A stretch of DNA of 64,000 nt, from NCBI RefSeq assembly GCF_036370855.1, contig NC_088108.1, positions 14,593,448 to 14,657,447 on the forward strand, given 5' to 3'. The notes below the pieces were generated by a model, which did no database searches, was not told the origin of the DNA, and worked only from the letters and a program-made list of their open reading frames with translations. The translations under genes and the position numbers were made by a program. Below, one piece after another: positions 25,257 to 37,402 of the stretch (positions are counted from its first letter, which is position 1; each line of letters opens with the position of its first letter). This DNA comes from Dromaius novaehollandiae (taxonomy: Eukaryota; Chordata; Aves; Casuariiformes; Dromaiidae).

Positions 25257-25489
25257 TCTCTGCTTCATCTGCAGACTGCAGAGCACAGGGAAGAGCCTGG
25301 TCTACATCACTTTGTGCAGGGGGTCTTCTTCCATCCCTAAGCACTGCAAAGAAACTTTGTGAAGGGTTTACTCCTCTCCCTCTGAAGGATGGCACTTCTG
25401 CCATGGCTCCCCAGCAGAGCAGGGACCACATTAAAGCAATCCAGGCCAAAACATGCTGCACATCCAAGCATCACGGTGGATTAGCTCTC

Positions 25490-25610
25490 AGAAGAGCTTT
25501 TATCAGCGCACATTATTAAAAATAATCATTTACACTTCCCTTTCATGTGATGATCGCACAAGACTTTCCATGCGCTAACTAATTAAACTTAGCTGGAGCC
25601 CTTGAAGCAG
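25490..25610. promoter_or_regulatory. Possible conserved regulatory element
   Basis: A compact AT-rich segment with ATTATTAAAAATAATCATTT, ATGTGATGATCGCAC and CTAACTAATTAAAC stands out from its flanks. The call is from texture and homeodomain-type cores only. Confidence 0.22.
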
Positions 25611-28600
25611 GTAAGACAAACCCACTGTAGGAAACAACAAATGAATTATGGGCTAGAGACCACCAGTCAGTTTAAAAGGCCCAGCTAGGCAACAGCTTAG
25701 GACAGGACATTAAGAAACCTGTCTTCAACTGAAATTGCAGAAAGATATTCAGCTGGGCTTGGTGGCACACAAGTCAGAAACTGGCTGGGGTTGTATTATT
25801 CTTCCACCCTGTCTTAGCCAGCATCTGCACTTCCAGTCTGACCCAGAGTCTGTTCCCACTGGACAAGGTGCTCCCAACAGCTTCCCATGGGTTTTGGTTT
25901 GGGCCAGAAAAGACTCACTTCACCAGTTCCTGCATCGCATCCAGCAGCAATGCCAGAAACAAGAAGTCCCCTGCCAGCCAAACTCTGGTCCTCTCCCTCT
26001 GGTGCCCCAGATTTCCACCCCACGGGCATGCCTGGCCAAGGCAGCAAGGCACGCTGCAGGGAAGGCGCACTCTGCAAGATGGGGACCTGCACCTCCGGAT
26101 CAGCAGTCAGCCCTCTGCCGGGAACAGGACCCTACTTAGCAGCAGGACTGTGGCCAGGAGCTCCTCTCCTCCAGCCACGGCTTCAAGGAAGGTCTTGCCG
26201 AGCAGTTGTCCTTCCCGAGCCGGTCACCGTCTCTCTGCATCTCCAGTCAGCACAGAAGCTGCTTGCTCTTGGCAGGGGTGGCCAACCAAATACCCTAGCT
26301 GGAGCCAGCACCCAGAACTAGAGAGCTGGGCCCTGTGGAGCAGGGTCTCTATCAGGAAGTGGCCGTTAAAATCTTTATACCATGCTTATACGACACGGCA
26401 ACCTGCCCTCCCTTGCCATTGCCACGCATACAAGCCTTCTGGCCATTCGGAGGCAAGGGTAAGCCTGGGACACAGAGCCAGCCCAGGGACCGAACAGCCA
26501 AGCAAACCGGCATGAGCAGAGGTTGGTGTGTCAGCTTGCATTCGCCACTGGCATCTGATTTCCCTTGGTCTCAGCAGGAGGAGGGCAAGCTGCCAGGGTC
26601 ACTGCAGCCCACTTCCTTAGACAACCCTGGTAGGGACACGGCCACACGGGAGGCCAGCCGGGGATGCTACGGGTAGCACAGGGACACTCATTTGGGATAA
26701 CCATCAGCTGGGAGCTGAGGCTGTGGAGGAGGGAAGAAGGGACCCCAGGGCAGGAGGGGATCAGAGACTAGCTATGCAGCATAATACCTATTGCTAATAA
26801 TTGTGATATAGTTATGATTAAGAAGTATTTATTCCAAGTAGACTGAATTATCTAAGGCCCCAGAATAAAGCTGAAGCAGCAGCATTACAGCCCTGAGGTG
26901 TGATGATGGTGGTACCAGGCATCTTGAAGATGTGGGCATAGAGGATACCAAAGACCCCAAGGCTACCCACATCCCACCAGTAGTAATGAGAACTTAGGAA
27001 CCAGACAAAATCCCTTCCAGAGTAACAGAAAGGATAAAGAACAGATATTTGCCATATGTGCAAGGCACCTGATAAAGTCAGGTGTGACATGAACTCGCAG
27101 AGCAGTGAGGAAAAAGCTGAGTGTAATGCCTGTTAGAAAACACGTAAGAATAGCCCCAAGCGGATTCTAGGGAGAAAAGAAAGCAAGCCCTCATGATGAG
27201 CATCACATTACTCCTGCCAAAAATCTCATTGACTCCCACTGAAACTTTCTACCTGAGGGTACCCAGGGAGGGGAGCACAGCACAGAAAAACAGGGGTCAT
27301 ATCAGGTTTTACTTGCATAGAAACTTTTAACTGTAGTGCTATGAGACTTGTCAGGTATTAGCTACAGAATTTAGACCATCATTAGTGTCATTTTAACTGG
27401 ACTAACAATAACAAAATACTCATTGTATTTTGGTTATGCTGTTAAAAGTTTTAATCAGATTAAAAAATAAATTCTTGGTTTGACATATACGGTGTCTTCA
27501 GCTTTTTGTAGATAGGATCTCCTAGCTCAGTGAGTGTGTCTCAGTCTGCCCTGACTCTGAGGTGGATGGGAAGCAGGGAGCTACAGCCCTCCTGATGGCT
27601 CAGCCACCCCCAGCTCAAGGCAAACTTGAGGCAAATGGCTGGTACTTCTCCCCCTTGCAAAGCAACGTTTGTGGGTTGGGGCATGGACTAACTCACCAGT
27701 CATGGGCTGCCACAACTTCTGAAAGCCCTCCTACAACCAGGCACCATCTGGCATTGAAGACCTTGGCACATGATGGGATAGCTGGAAAGCACAAAGCCAA
27801 CCCTACTTAAATCTCAGCCTGTCACTGATACCACTGCAGAGGCAGATTAAGAAGATAGCAATGACTGGATCAAGCCAGATCTGTGCTCCACATAGCTGAA
27901 CCGCAGCTCCAGGAGCGGCCCAGATCAGAGGCAGCGGAGGGAGGCTTTAAACTTCTGTGAAGGATGAGCCTGCTCACGAGGGAAAGCATGCAGACAGCAG
28001 CAGCCTCACCAGATCGTATCAGCTCCAGAGGGTATTACACCACACTGAACCCCTGTGCCAGCAGGGAGCTCTTTGGGCCCCACAGGCAGGGATCACCTGG
28101 ATCTCTTTTCAGGTCAGAGGACATCCCTCTGCTGGGGCTTCCCACCCGCAGGCACCACAGCATCAGCCTGGCTCCAAAGGATGCTGCAAGCAGGAGCTCA
28201 GCCCTGCACCGACCCAAGTGGGGTCTGACGCCATGCACTCCATTGCCTGCAGGCCTCCCCTGGGCTCCCAGGATGCTCTTGGAGGGGGACATGTGCCAGG
28301 CACCCATCCTGAAGGTTCGCACAGGCCCACCAGCACCCCAAATTTTGTCTGTGTGATCCTGACACACGGTATCACATAGGGCTGCAAAACCCCTCTCTGT
28401 GCCTGTGCCCAGTGGACCCTCTCCTCACAGCGTCTCTGTCCCAGTCTGAGGGCTTTCCCCACCACAAAAACCAGGTCAGGGGAGGTCTGGAGGAGTTGGT
28501 CTCCCAGCTGAGAACAGAGTTGCCAGGGTGCCCCAGGTCCCTTGCCTCCAAGAAGGGCACTTTGCCCAACTCCCACCCCCAGACAAGCCAAGCTCTTCTC

Positions 28601-30053
28601 CAGATCTTTTGCATCCCCCACCTCCTCCCTGCCACAGTCCTTGGCGCTGGGAACCTCCACTGTGTCTGGCAGCCGAAGGCTGGTCCTCCCCTGGGGGAAG
28701 AGCCAACACATGTTTGCAGCCAACTCAGAGAACCATTTCTCCACAACATACTCACTTTTAATTTGCTTACCCAACCAATAAAGCAGAAATGAGGAATGGC
28801 AGCTAATTAAAAGTATTGATTCATGTGGCATTCAAGACTATTTGGAGCAGGCTAGGATGAGTAGTCTGGAATAAGAAGAGAGGATAACAAGGCTGCAATA
28901 CTCCATACTGTTTTATCTGCACTCCTTGTGACTCCTTACCATGGGAGACCCCAAGATTCCCATTACATCAGCTCTCTATGAACTTTCACTGCAGCTTAGC
29001 ATGCCCTATGTATTTCTAAGATTAGCTGTCAGTAGGCAGACAGAAGTCCAGAAAGGGGGAAATGCACAGTTGGGATGTGTTTCTACAGTGGTGGCACAAC
29101 TCACTCAAAGGTTACTGCATGCATTCCCCTCTGACCTTCACATCTGTGAAGCCTTATGCAAACATATGAAACACTGTTGTCTTTTTAATTTAGGTACATG
29201 CAGTTACATGCACTAGTAAACTTATTGGGAAGAAACTGTTGGAAGGACAAGGGTGCCTTGGGTCAGCAAATCCAGACAGCTTTCAATCTAGATGGTCCAC
29301 AGCACATGCATGCTAAACCCCAATGAATATTCCCTACTACAACAGAACAGCCTTTAGCACCAAAGCCACAGCCTGCAGCACACATGGGAATGAGGGCTGG
29401 CAAGACGGAGGCCAGCACCAGGGACTTAGGTCTCTGCAGGGGCCAGGTTCACTGAGCAGAACCCCCCAGTTGCTTAGATGCAGAAGGTGCTTATAACACA
29501 GGAGCTGAGACTGCCTGTGTCTGGCCAGCGGGGATTTTTCTGGAGAGGGAAGTAGCTGCTGAATCCTCACTTCTCAACAGGAGCAAAAACTTTTTGTCTT
29601 AATTAAAAGACAAGCCAAGTGAAGAGCATCTTGACAGCTCTCTGCCAGTGACAGAGCTATGAATAGACTCAGGAGCACCTGCAGCCACCCATGAGGTGAG
29701 AAACTGCCTCTCTCTTGTTCTGCGTTCCCATGTCATCATCTCTCCAGCCCTCCATCTTGTGCAACTACTGACAGCTATCCTCGTGGGAGGGGAAAAAAGT
29801 CAAGAACTGAGACTGAAAGCTTGCTCTGGCCTCTGTGGGCACAGGCTACAAGGTCCCTCTGATCACACAAACCAAGCAGAAGCCACCAGGGTCTAGATTA
29901 CAAAAGCAGCAGAGTCCCCAAGCGCAGCAGCGTCATCTGAGGACTCAGAAGTAAGTGTCATCCTCATTGAGTTTTATTATACTTATTTTCTACAGTTTCA
30001 TAGGTAAATGTAGTATTTGTTTTAGTGAAAGCTACAGTCTAAGATCCAGAGTT

Positions 30054-30072
30054 AAAAAAAAAAAAAAAAAAA
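30054..30072. repeat. Poly-A tract (19)
   Basis: An uninterrupted A run about 100 bp inside the left edge of the AT-rich block. Confidence 0.95.
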
Positions 30073-30938
30073 GGATGTTACCAGCCTTCATTTGCATGCA
30101 TAGTCTGAAAGGTGGGTATATTATACATACAACAGTTATTTCCACTTTTGTTTCAGAAGGCTTTGTATGTGAATTGCAAAAGCCTTCTCCAAAACATACA
30201 GCAGTAATGTTAGGACATGAACAATTATTTGGAGAAAAAAATATGCTAGATTCAAATTTTTTATAGCCTAAGGAATTATCATTGCGAAGAACATGTGTTG
30301 ACTGCCACTAGCAAGCACATTATGGTAAAGACTGTGCCAGGGAAACAGCACAATTTGCTTTCTATAAAGTCTGGACACCAATAACTCCTATTAAAATGGC
30401 ATCCAATATTTAATGTTAAAGAGAGAAAAGCTAATGCCTTCACCCATCCCTTTGTTTGAAATTTGTAATCAATATAAGAATATGTACTGCCTTTGGGCCT
30501 GGAAAAGGCTTCTTAGACCAGATCAGTGAACATCAAAAATTTGAATACTTTTTGTACACAACACCCTGCTATACGAACTTCAGTAATACTGCAGTTAATA
30601 CAGTGCATTCAGCATTTCATATTCTTACACAGGATACGATGAACTGAGATTACAAATTATCTAAGCAACCTGAGGAAGCATGCTGTATCCAGACATTTTA
30701 AGCACAAACACCAACACTGATCAAGCAGAAAAACAAGCATCCATCACTTCAGAAACACTCCCCCAAAAATTTACTACAAGAAAAAAAAAACTAAACTGGA
30801 ATTCTTCCTAAAGGTCTAACCTGTTTGTAGTAACAAATTAAAATTTCCCATAACTGAAATCAAACTCAGTTACCAAGTTCCTAATATAAAAAACCGGTGC
30901 AGAAGGATAAAATTGTTAGCAAAACATGTCCCAAAATG

Positions 30939-30992
30939 CACTGTAAGATTCCTAAACATGTAAATCACTGTAAGATTCCTAAACATGTAAAT
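30939..30992. repeat. Tandem duplication, 27-bp unit x2
   Basis: CACTGTAAGATTCCTAAACA plus TGTAAAT is repeated exactly, with copies starting at 30,939 and 30,966. Confidence 0.92.
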
Positions 30993-31555
30993 AATAAGGA
31001 ATTTTTTTTTAAATGAGGGAGAGTAATATATCATGGCCACATTATAAGAAAAGAAATCATTATTTTATGTTAGCTTCTCTCTCTGTGCTTAAAGACTCCA
31101 TGATTTTTCAAACACGTAACAACTCTGCTTTTAGGTAAGTTCCTTTGAGTTCTAAAATAGAGCTAGATGAAAAGTTATGAACCTTTTTTCCCCCTAGTCC
31201 TTTTAATACTTTAGACATTTAACTCAGACTAAAATATTTCAGGAGAATATAAAATAGCAGCAAGAGGAATTTTTCTCATCGATTATCTACAACAGAGGAA
31301 TATGACAACTCAGGATTTACAACTAACATTACTCATCAGCTTTTGAATTCACAGCAAGCTGAAATCTGAGCCTTGCACAAGATTAAAAACAGAGCTATTA
31401 ACTGTTGAAGAACATCCTGTCTGTGAGATTCACCATTTCCCAGCAATCTCTCAGCTTCTACTGTAAAACAAATCTGTAATGTTCTTGTCAGGTTTCTATC
31501 TCCTACCTTAAAACATTAATGATATAGGACATACCTTTTGGAAAATTCTGCTGCT

Positions 31556-31569
31556 CCCCCCCCCCCCCC
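31556..31569. repeat. Poly-C tract (14)
   Basis: An uninterrupted C run in AT-rich surroundings, shortly before the CR1 end fragment. Confidence 0.95.
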
Positions 31570-31639
31570 AATTTCTTCTACTTTTGCTTTGTCCAGGTAC
31601 GCATCTAAAGTTACATAATTACCACAGAGAAGTCATGTA

Positions 31640-31702
31640 AAACACATCACACCTCTGAGATCCCTTCCAACCTCAATTATGCTACAATCCCATGACACAA
31701 AA
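31640..31702 (+). mobile_element. CR1 3'-end fragment
   Basis: GAGATCCCTTCCAACCTCAA followed by a degraded ATTCTATGA-type tail (ATTATGCTACAATCCCATGA) matches the terminal bases of avian/reptilian CR1 in sense orientation. It is a heavily 5'-truncated copy, and the 5' limit is unclear. Confidence 0.6.
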
Positions 31703-33215
31703 GCAACAGACAAAAAAAGGTAGATTTAAACCACAAAGCACTTGCATTACTTTCTCTGCTTAACTCTAATATTCAGTTAGTTTGAAATGTAAATACTGTT
31801 TTTAAAAAAATCATTTATTTTTTCTTTTTGAACATACTGGTCTCTAGTATACTACAGAAGTGCAATTTCACAATGTGTGTAATCTATCTATACTGTAAGC
31901 AATGAACAAAAAGTGCAGTACTAGTGTCTCCCATAAATTAGGCATTCCTGTCATCACCCTGATTAATAATTAGGCAACCACAATGAACTAATAGGCTGAT
32001 CTGACCAAAGAGCTGGTGAACTACTACTTGTTTTGATCATCAAAATCAGTAAATATAAAAAAGTGGTGAGAACATGTGACCAGGAAAGTTGAAGACAAGT
32101 CCTCAGCTGCTCTGTTCACTCTCTAATAGATTAGAGTTTGCATGCGATGATTTTTGCCCTTCTCTTTTACATGAACTTACTACTAAGTAAAAGATGAAAA
32201 AGTAGAGTTTAACGCTAGTATGAAGTGATAGCTCCTTCAGGGTTTTTAAATCAGAAAGCCTCCCCTTTAACATTAGAAATCCAAAAAGCGTTTTCTTAGT
32301 TCAATAAAATTATTTTTTAGGCTTCTAAAAGAAAATGTGGGCAAACTGTAAAGCAGATTTCTTCACTGAACAGTGATATGAACCATTTCTATTGACTTTT
32401 CATGAACTGCAAAATTCAAAACATTCAAAATGAGGTAAACATGATTAACTGCATTTTATAAATAGGAACTAGCATGAGAGACAAACCAGCTATCCCTAAA
32501 ACTAGTAGGTCAGAGGAAACTGAAGTAAGATGACTTAGGAACCTGACCACTTGATAACCAAGTAAGAGGATGCAGGTAGGTACTTTCTAAAAAGCAAATT
32601 TTTTTCAAAAGTCAGCCTGTACAACAATCTTCCTTTCTTCCCTTTGTCACATTGCCAAAAATATTTTCCTAAATGAAGATGTTCTCAAACAATAACTACG
32701 TCCCCATATGAAGTATTTGCTCCAGGGATGGAGCTGTATTTCAAGAAAGCAGTCAATTCTACCAATCAAAAAACGAACCAAAAATGAAAAATCCATACTT
32801 CTAAATGTCTAAACTATTTGCATGATGGTATGATACTTACTCATCTGATTCTTCCCCAAACAACATGTGAATCCACAGTCCCCAATGCTTCAGCTAATTA
32901 GTTTACCTTACTAAGCAGTCTAAATCTTAAGATTTGTAACAGATCATAAATTCATAGAATTTTGAATGAGTGATTTCTAGTTATTAAGATTATAAGATTC
33001 GGATAGAAGTCAAGATAAAGCTGGAGAAGTAAGCCCCAACTATGCCATTTCTTAAAGGCTAGAGAACCTGATTTTGTAATATATTCATAACTTCTATGAA
33101 TAGTTCCAGAAAATTGGGAAAATTCACACAGCCAATGTAAATTTATACAGAAGTACACACAGAAAAACATATAATTTAGCAAAGAAAAAGGTAACTTTGA
33201 TTGTAGCATACAAAC

Positions 33216-33330
33216 CAATAGGGTAAGATCCACATCCAGTCTTCCTCTACATTTAAAATCTGGGTCCATTCCAATGCAGTGCAATACTAGCTGTGAAACG
33301 AATTCTTCTGTTATCTTGTAATACTGAGGT
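33216..33330 (-). CDS. DIAPH2: DIAPH2-like formin internal exon (end of dimerisation domain)
   Basis: Translation gives PQYYKITEEFVSQLVLHCIG followed by MDPDFKCRGRLDVDLTLL. VSQ-VLHC-GMDPDFK with RLD-DLT is characteristic of DIAPH2 and DIAPH3, and HC-GMDPDFK favours DIAPH2. The acceptor is TGTCAG with little pyrimidine tract. The likely donor is TTG|GTTTGT, which is weak. The family continues with a coiled coil, FH1 and FH2, and I found none of these between here and position 1. An 11-bp inverted repeat surrounds the acceptor (separate entry). Confidence 0.8.
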
Positions 33331-33349
33331 CTGACATTTTACAAGATAA
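33311..33349 (-). other. Inverted repeat flanking a formin 3' splice site
   Basis: TTATCTTGTAA (33,311-33,321) and TTACAAGATAA (33,339-33,349) are perfect 11-base complements separated by 17 nt. On the minus-strand transcript they would fold into a hairpin whose loop contains the acceptor AG (33,331-33,332) and the first exon bases. That the stem forms in RNA is inference. Confidence 0.7.
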
Positions 33350-34094
33350 TAAGAACATGAATAATAACGTATGCAACCAGGAGAGGAAAAAAGACCAACT
33401 GTAACTCCTGATACATGAATTACACAATCGCCAGTAAAAGGCTCCAGTCAAAAGCCTTATTTGTATGTTGGCTAATAAAACATCATTGTCAGTTTCTCAA
33501 AGGGATATCCAAAAAATTGAGAGTTCCACAAAATATGGTATACTTTTAGTTTATATTTTACTTTTAGTTCATACTTTGCCAGACAATAAAAAACACAACT
33601 TATTAAATATTATCAATGTTCACTCCAGCAATTATTTAGCAGACTCTCAATACACTGAATTCCATTCCATTATTCAATTACTTACTGAATTAGTAAATCA
33701 AAAACTTAATTTAATTCCTTGATATACATCTCTATACTACAACATCAGGAATCTCTAAGACTACAGGATTCTGTGCCCAAAATTATCAGGTCTTACCAGC
33801 CCAAGGTACTACATCTCAATTTCACATAGCATAAAGCTCTCATAGTAAAAAACCATGAAAGCTAAACTGGTGATATTCCACACTTTCAAATTATAAAAAC
33901 GTTACAAAAACATTGACGATTTCTCAGGTTTTATTTAACTCAATTTCTTCATCTCACACAATCATTTTTAGTATCTCTTTACAACAAAGCATTATCTTTC
34001 AAAACAAGACTTTGTATGCAGTACTTTTACACTGTTAAAGATACTGTTCTTCCCCTACTCCCCACTCCAAAAATCAAAGACAGCTGATTCCTAC

Positions 34095-34211
34095 TGGACA
34101 TAATAATCATGCCCGATGGGAAGAAAATGTTGGAGAACTAATGGGAAGCAGTTTTCAGAAGATGCATCTTTCAGCATATTATACAACAGATGATATACTT
34201 TATTAATATCA
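34095..34211 (-). CDS. DIAPH2: DIAPH2-like formin internal exon (dimerisation domain)
   Basis: The 117-nt exon encodes DINKVYHLLYNMLKDASSEN, then CFPLVLQHFLPIGHDYYV, with split codons at both ends. VYHLLYNMLKD and the LQHFL-(9)-YY spacing identify the dimerisation domain of DIAPH2. Changes such as two new prolines, and GH in place of a basic/Asn pair, are unusual in this helical domain and suggest relaxed constraint. A TAG appears just after YYVQ in frame, but it belongs to the intron: the donor is CCA|GTAGGA and joining to the next exon restores VQPQYYK. No frameshift is present. Confidence 0.82.
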
Positions 34212-34232
34212 GTGCAAATATTGTCAGGGAAA
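34212..34232 (-). other. U12-type branch point and AC 3' splice site
   Basis: On the minus strand the intron end contains TTTCCCTGAC, close to the U12 branch consensus TTCCTTAAC. The likely branch A is at 34,224, about 13 nt before the exon, and the intron ends in GCAC. The 10-20 nt spacing and the absence of a polypyrimidine tract are typical of minor introns. With the ATATCC donor this defines an intron of about 900 nt. Confidence 0.75.
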
Positions 34233-35100
34233 TGCATAAGAATTAGAAAAGTTACCTATATGAGCATTCATATAATTAATATAAAACCCTTTAACATTCT
34301 GAACTACTACCCTTATTAATAAATATCCTTTTCCAACTACAATTACCCACAGAACCTTTGTTCCCTATTGAACAATTAAAACATGTTTCATAACTACTGA
34401 GAAAAATTGCACTGTATACTCATTATCATAAAATCCTATAAGCATATTTCACACAGTTTTCATTTTTATTTTGAAGTAAGCCTGTCTATTGGCAAAAAGC
34501 ACACTGGTTAATCATTTTAATTTCTTAAAGACAATTCCCAAAATTGTCTTCTGCAACTATAATGCAACAACAATCTTACATGCTACTGATTTTATACCCC
34601 CTTCATTGGTTCCCATATTTCTCCATTTCTTCAGTACTACCTAGCACTTTTTCCAAATTCAGACAATGTCAAGTAAGAGTTCTGGACTCATGTAACTTGA
34701 AATTTACTGCTGTTTCACACCCACAGAAGGCATATATTTTAATTGTTTCAAAAACCCACTTGAAAAATTGTTCTAATTTAGTTATCAAACCTGCCATTTT
34801 AATGAGACTTAAAATTCAAGTGTAATTTTACATCTTTACATATTACAAACCAACAGAGTATTTAGTTTAATAATTGATATTTATGAAAAATTAACTCAGT
34901 TCCTAATGACTTGCATTTAAGAGAACTATATCAATACAGACGCTAATTTTCTAACTAAATTTCTAACAAAAGCAAGTGAAATGAAATCTGCTTGTGAAAA
35001 TCCTTAGGAAGAGATGTAATTGTGACAATCAGCTGCATGTAGAGAAGGCTACCTTAGGTTTAAATAAAACTACTAATCAACACATTAGAACACCATTTCT

Positions 35101-35111
35101 ATAAAGGATAT
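35101..35111 (-). other. U12-type AT-AC 5' splice site
   Basis: On the minus strand the bases right after the exon are ATATCCTTTAT. This matches the minor-spliceosome donor consensus (ATATCCTT), recognised by U11 and U6atac. No GT is available at the position that keeps the formin frame, so the site is needed for correct joining. The matching AC acceptor and branch-point-like sequence lie about 0.9 kb downstream. Confidence 0.82.
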
Positions 35112-35227
35112 TCCATTTCGGCTTCGATATCACTGAGACGATGTGACAGCTCAATTAAGTCGTCTTCTTTGTTTTCAAACACTTTCAACTGAATATCAAG
35201 CTCTTCATTCTCGTTACCTTTCAAATC
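35112..35227 (-). CDS. DIAPH2: DIAPH2-like formin internal exon followed by U12 donor
   Basis: The exon encodes DLKGNENEELDIQLKVFENK and then EDDLIELSHRLSDIEAEM plus two bases of the next codon. This matches the linker between the DID and the dimerisation domain of DIAPH2, where human has DLKEKENDELDIQLKVF followed by a similar EDDL-ELSHRL stretch. Relative to my recollection of human, one codon is missing after KVF. The acceptor is AG preceded by a poor pyrimidine tract. The donor is not GT: the intron opens with ATATCCTTTAT, the U12 AT-AC consensus. Joined to the next exon it reads EMDDIN, as expected for the family, which supports the unusual boundary. Confidence 0.85.
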
Positions 35228-35701
35228 CTATTTTTCAAGGCATAGCGTATCTTAATTTTCCATTTCTTCCTAAAGCAACAATTTCCCCCCTTCAAAGATT
35301 ACATCATTGCAAAATATAATATATTAACGTTCTGAGCAGAAAACACATTTTAAAAAGAATAAGTTGTAACTGATTTTCTGATTTTTTTTTAAATATTATT
35401 GCACAGCTGATAAAAAGTAGGGCAAAAATATCAGCCAGTATAGCAGGCATAAGCTGTAAAAGAAACAAAACATAATAGAGTTGAGCTCTCTCAATAAAAC
35501 ATAGTTGACGATTCAGTCTTGTCAATGTCAGTTCTTCTTAAAAAAACATTGCATAAGAATATTTCAAGACATCAAGGAAAGACAACTAAAGAAGGCTAAA
35601 GAAGTGTAAATGAGGGATGTTTACAACTTTTGTCGTTAGAAGTTAATCTAGATCACAGCATAAAAACATCTATAGTGCATTCTCAGAAATACTTACACGA
35701 G

Positions 35702-35705
<4 letters not shown>

Positions 35706-35733
<28 letters not shown>
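35706..35733. repeat. Poly-A tract (28)
   Basis: The longest A run in the window, followed by a short G-rich tract. It lies in the intron between the formin exons at 37.4 and 35.2 kb. Confidence 0.95.
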
Positions 35734-35735
<2 letters not shown>

Positions 35736-36949
35736 TATTTGGAGGTGGGGGCGGGGGGGAAGTGTTCCTTATAAGAAATACAGAATAATTTCTCCAACAC
35801 ACCTAAGAGGCAAGTTTAGCTTCCTGCTAGGCACATCACACAAAAAGCAACACTAGTTCAAAAGCCATTAGTGTGAGTACACTCTATGCTTTAAATGAAA
35901 ATTGGCCTGGAACTAGACATACACAACTGGATGCTAATTTTATATAGCCAGAAAAAAGTGGAACTCATACCGATTCTGTTTGAAAGCCAGAGAAGCATAT
36001 TTTGTATCTGGACAGAGAAAGAGACCAAGAATTACGGATCTTCTTCCCAAATCTTCTCACTCCAGAAACTTTTGCTCACTTACAAATTTCTTGAAACGTT
36101 TCCCCTAAGCACAGATAAGAGCATAAAAAGTCTTAAAATGCTTTATCATGAAGAGAGTTGCTGTGTAATGCAGAAAAGCACTCCTCTACCTTGCACATCC
36201 ATTCCCTGCAGAATTAATGATCTGAGCTCAATATATATGTTGTAATTAACAATACACTAAGAATAAACAAACAGCAAGATAGCATTGGCTGGTTTTAGTT
36301 GATATTACAGCTTTTGTGAAGTGTTAAATAATTACTGACTAGAGATAGAAACTCAACACACTAGCTCTTCAAAATTTTTTAGAAATAAGATTTTTGTTAT
36401 CACTATATCTTAATTGCTCTTAAACTTTAATAGAATGTACTAACATCCTGATACTTTAGTTTTCTATCATGAATCATTACAGTACAGTTTATTTGCACCT
36501 CCATCCATCCCCACAGTTCTTAAGCCTTCGAAATATTTAGTGATTGTGTAAAAACTAACTTGCAGTAAGTGTATTAAAAAAAAAAAAGACTAAAATTAGA
36601 GTTCCTTAAGCTTTCAGATATTCTGCAGCAAATAAAACCAGCCGATCATATTAACGTTCCTACATCATATAAAACTTGAAGCTCACAAATATATCCTAAG
36701 AAAATTTGACACACACAAATCAGTAATGATCTCAAACCTGAACATGCTAAAAACTAAAGGTTTTTATTCCTGACAAACATGGATGATCCAAAACTTGGTA
36801 TCTTGAAAGTTAGAGTATAAACCATTTCAGACAAAAATAAGCAAGTACTGTTTATTTTCCTCACAACTTTTGTGGCAAAATGCTCAGTAGCTTAACTATA
36901 CATATTCTTGCTGTAGTCATCAAAATGGTTTCTTGGTTAAGAGGTACTT

Positions 36950-37001
36950 AAAAAAAAAAAAAAAAAAGAAAAAGAAAAAAGAAAAAAAAAAGAAAAAAAA
37001 A
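36950..37001. repeat. A-rich (A)nG tract
   Basis: 52 bp of A interrupted only by single G residues. It lies about 0.4 kb downstream, in transcript order, of the formin exon at 37.4 kb; on the minus-strand transcript it is a long pyrimidine tract. Confidence 0.95.
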
Positions 37002-37402
37002 CAACCTTACCTTTGCAATGACACTCCTAAGCCACTGCACTCATTCTGCCTAATTTTATTACTATCTTAACTCAATTTCTAATATATACTGACTTGTTCC
37101 CAACCGCCATTCTGGTCTACACAACTAATGAAAGCCTAAATCACCCTTTTCACTATACTTTTAGTGCATACACAAACTAAAATTGCTACATTTCAGAACA
37201 TTACCACATCTTAACTGCTAGCTGAAAGTAACAAAACTATTTGCAGCTATGCAGAACAAAAGTAGACTGGGACCGATAGTCCTTTCTAGCTCTGACCTCC
37301 CCAGGGCCCAACTTTTCACTGGCACTGCTTTCAACAAGGTTATTTTCAAAAACTACAGATAGTTAATTGAGATCAGTTCCTATATACAGACAAACTACTT
37401 AC

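Larger units (their letters stand above)
16936..29940. other. Intergenic DNA
   Basis: I find no convincing exon, RNA gene or long repeat in this stretch. It holds two short tandem duplications (18.3 and 25.2 kb) and AT-rich candidate regulatory patches at 17.6-17.8 and 25.5 kb. Formin FH1, FH2 or DAD exons, which would be expected here if the DIAPH2-like gene were complete, were not seen. Confidence 0.45.
29941..33215. other. AT-rich DNA downstream of the last formin-like exon
   Basis: This contains the poly-A tract, the 27-bp tandem duplication, the poly-C tract and a CR1 end fragment. The coiled-coil exon that should follow the dimerisation domain of DIAPH2 was not found. Confidence 0.45.

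Noticed and set aside
34081-34100. In-frame stop TAG after YYVQ, suggesting a pseudogene
   Set aside because: The stop is intronic. The donor CCA|GTAGGA removes it and splicing to 33,330 restores the family sequence.
35101-35115. Missing GT donor after the exon at 35.1 kb, suggesting a broken splice site
   Set aside because: The intron starts with ATATCCTTTAT and ends in AC with a U12-like branch point, so it is better read as a minor-class intron.
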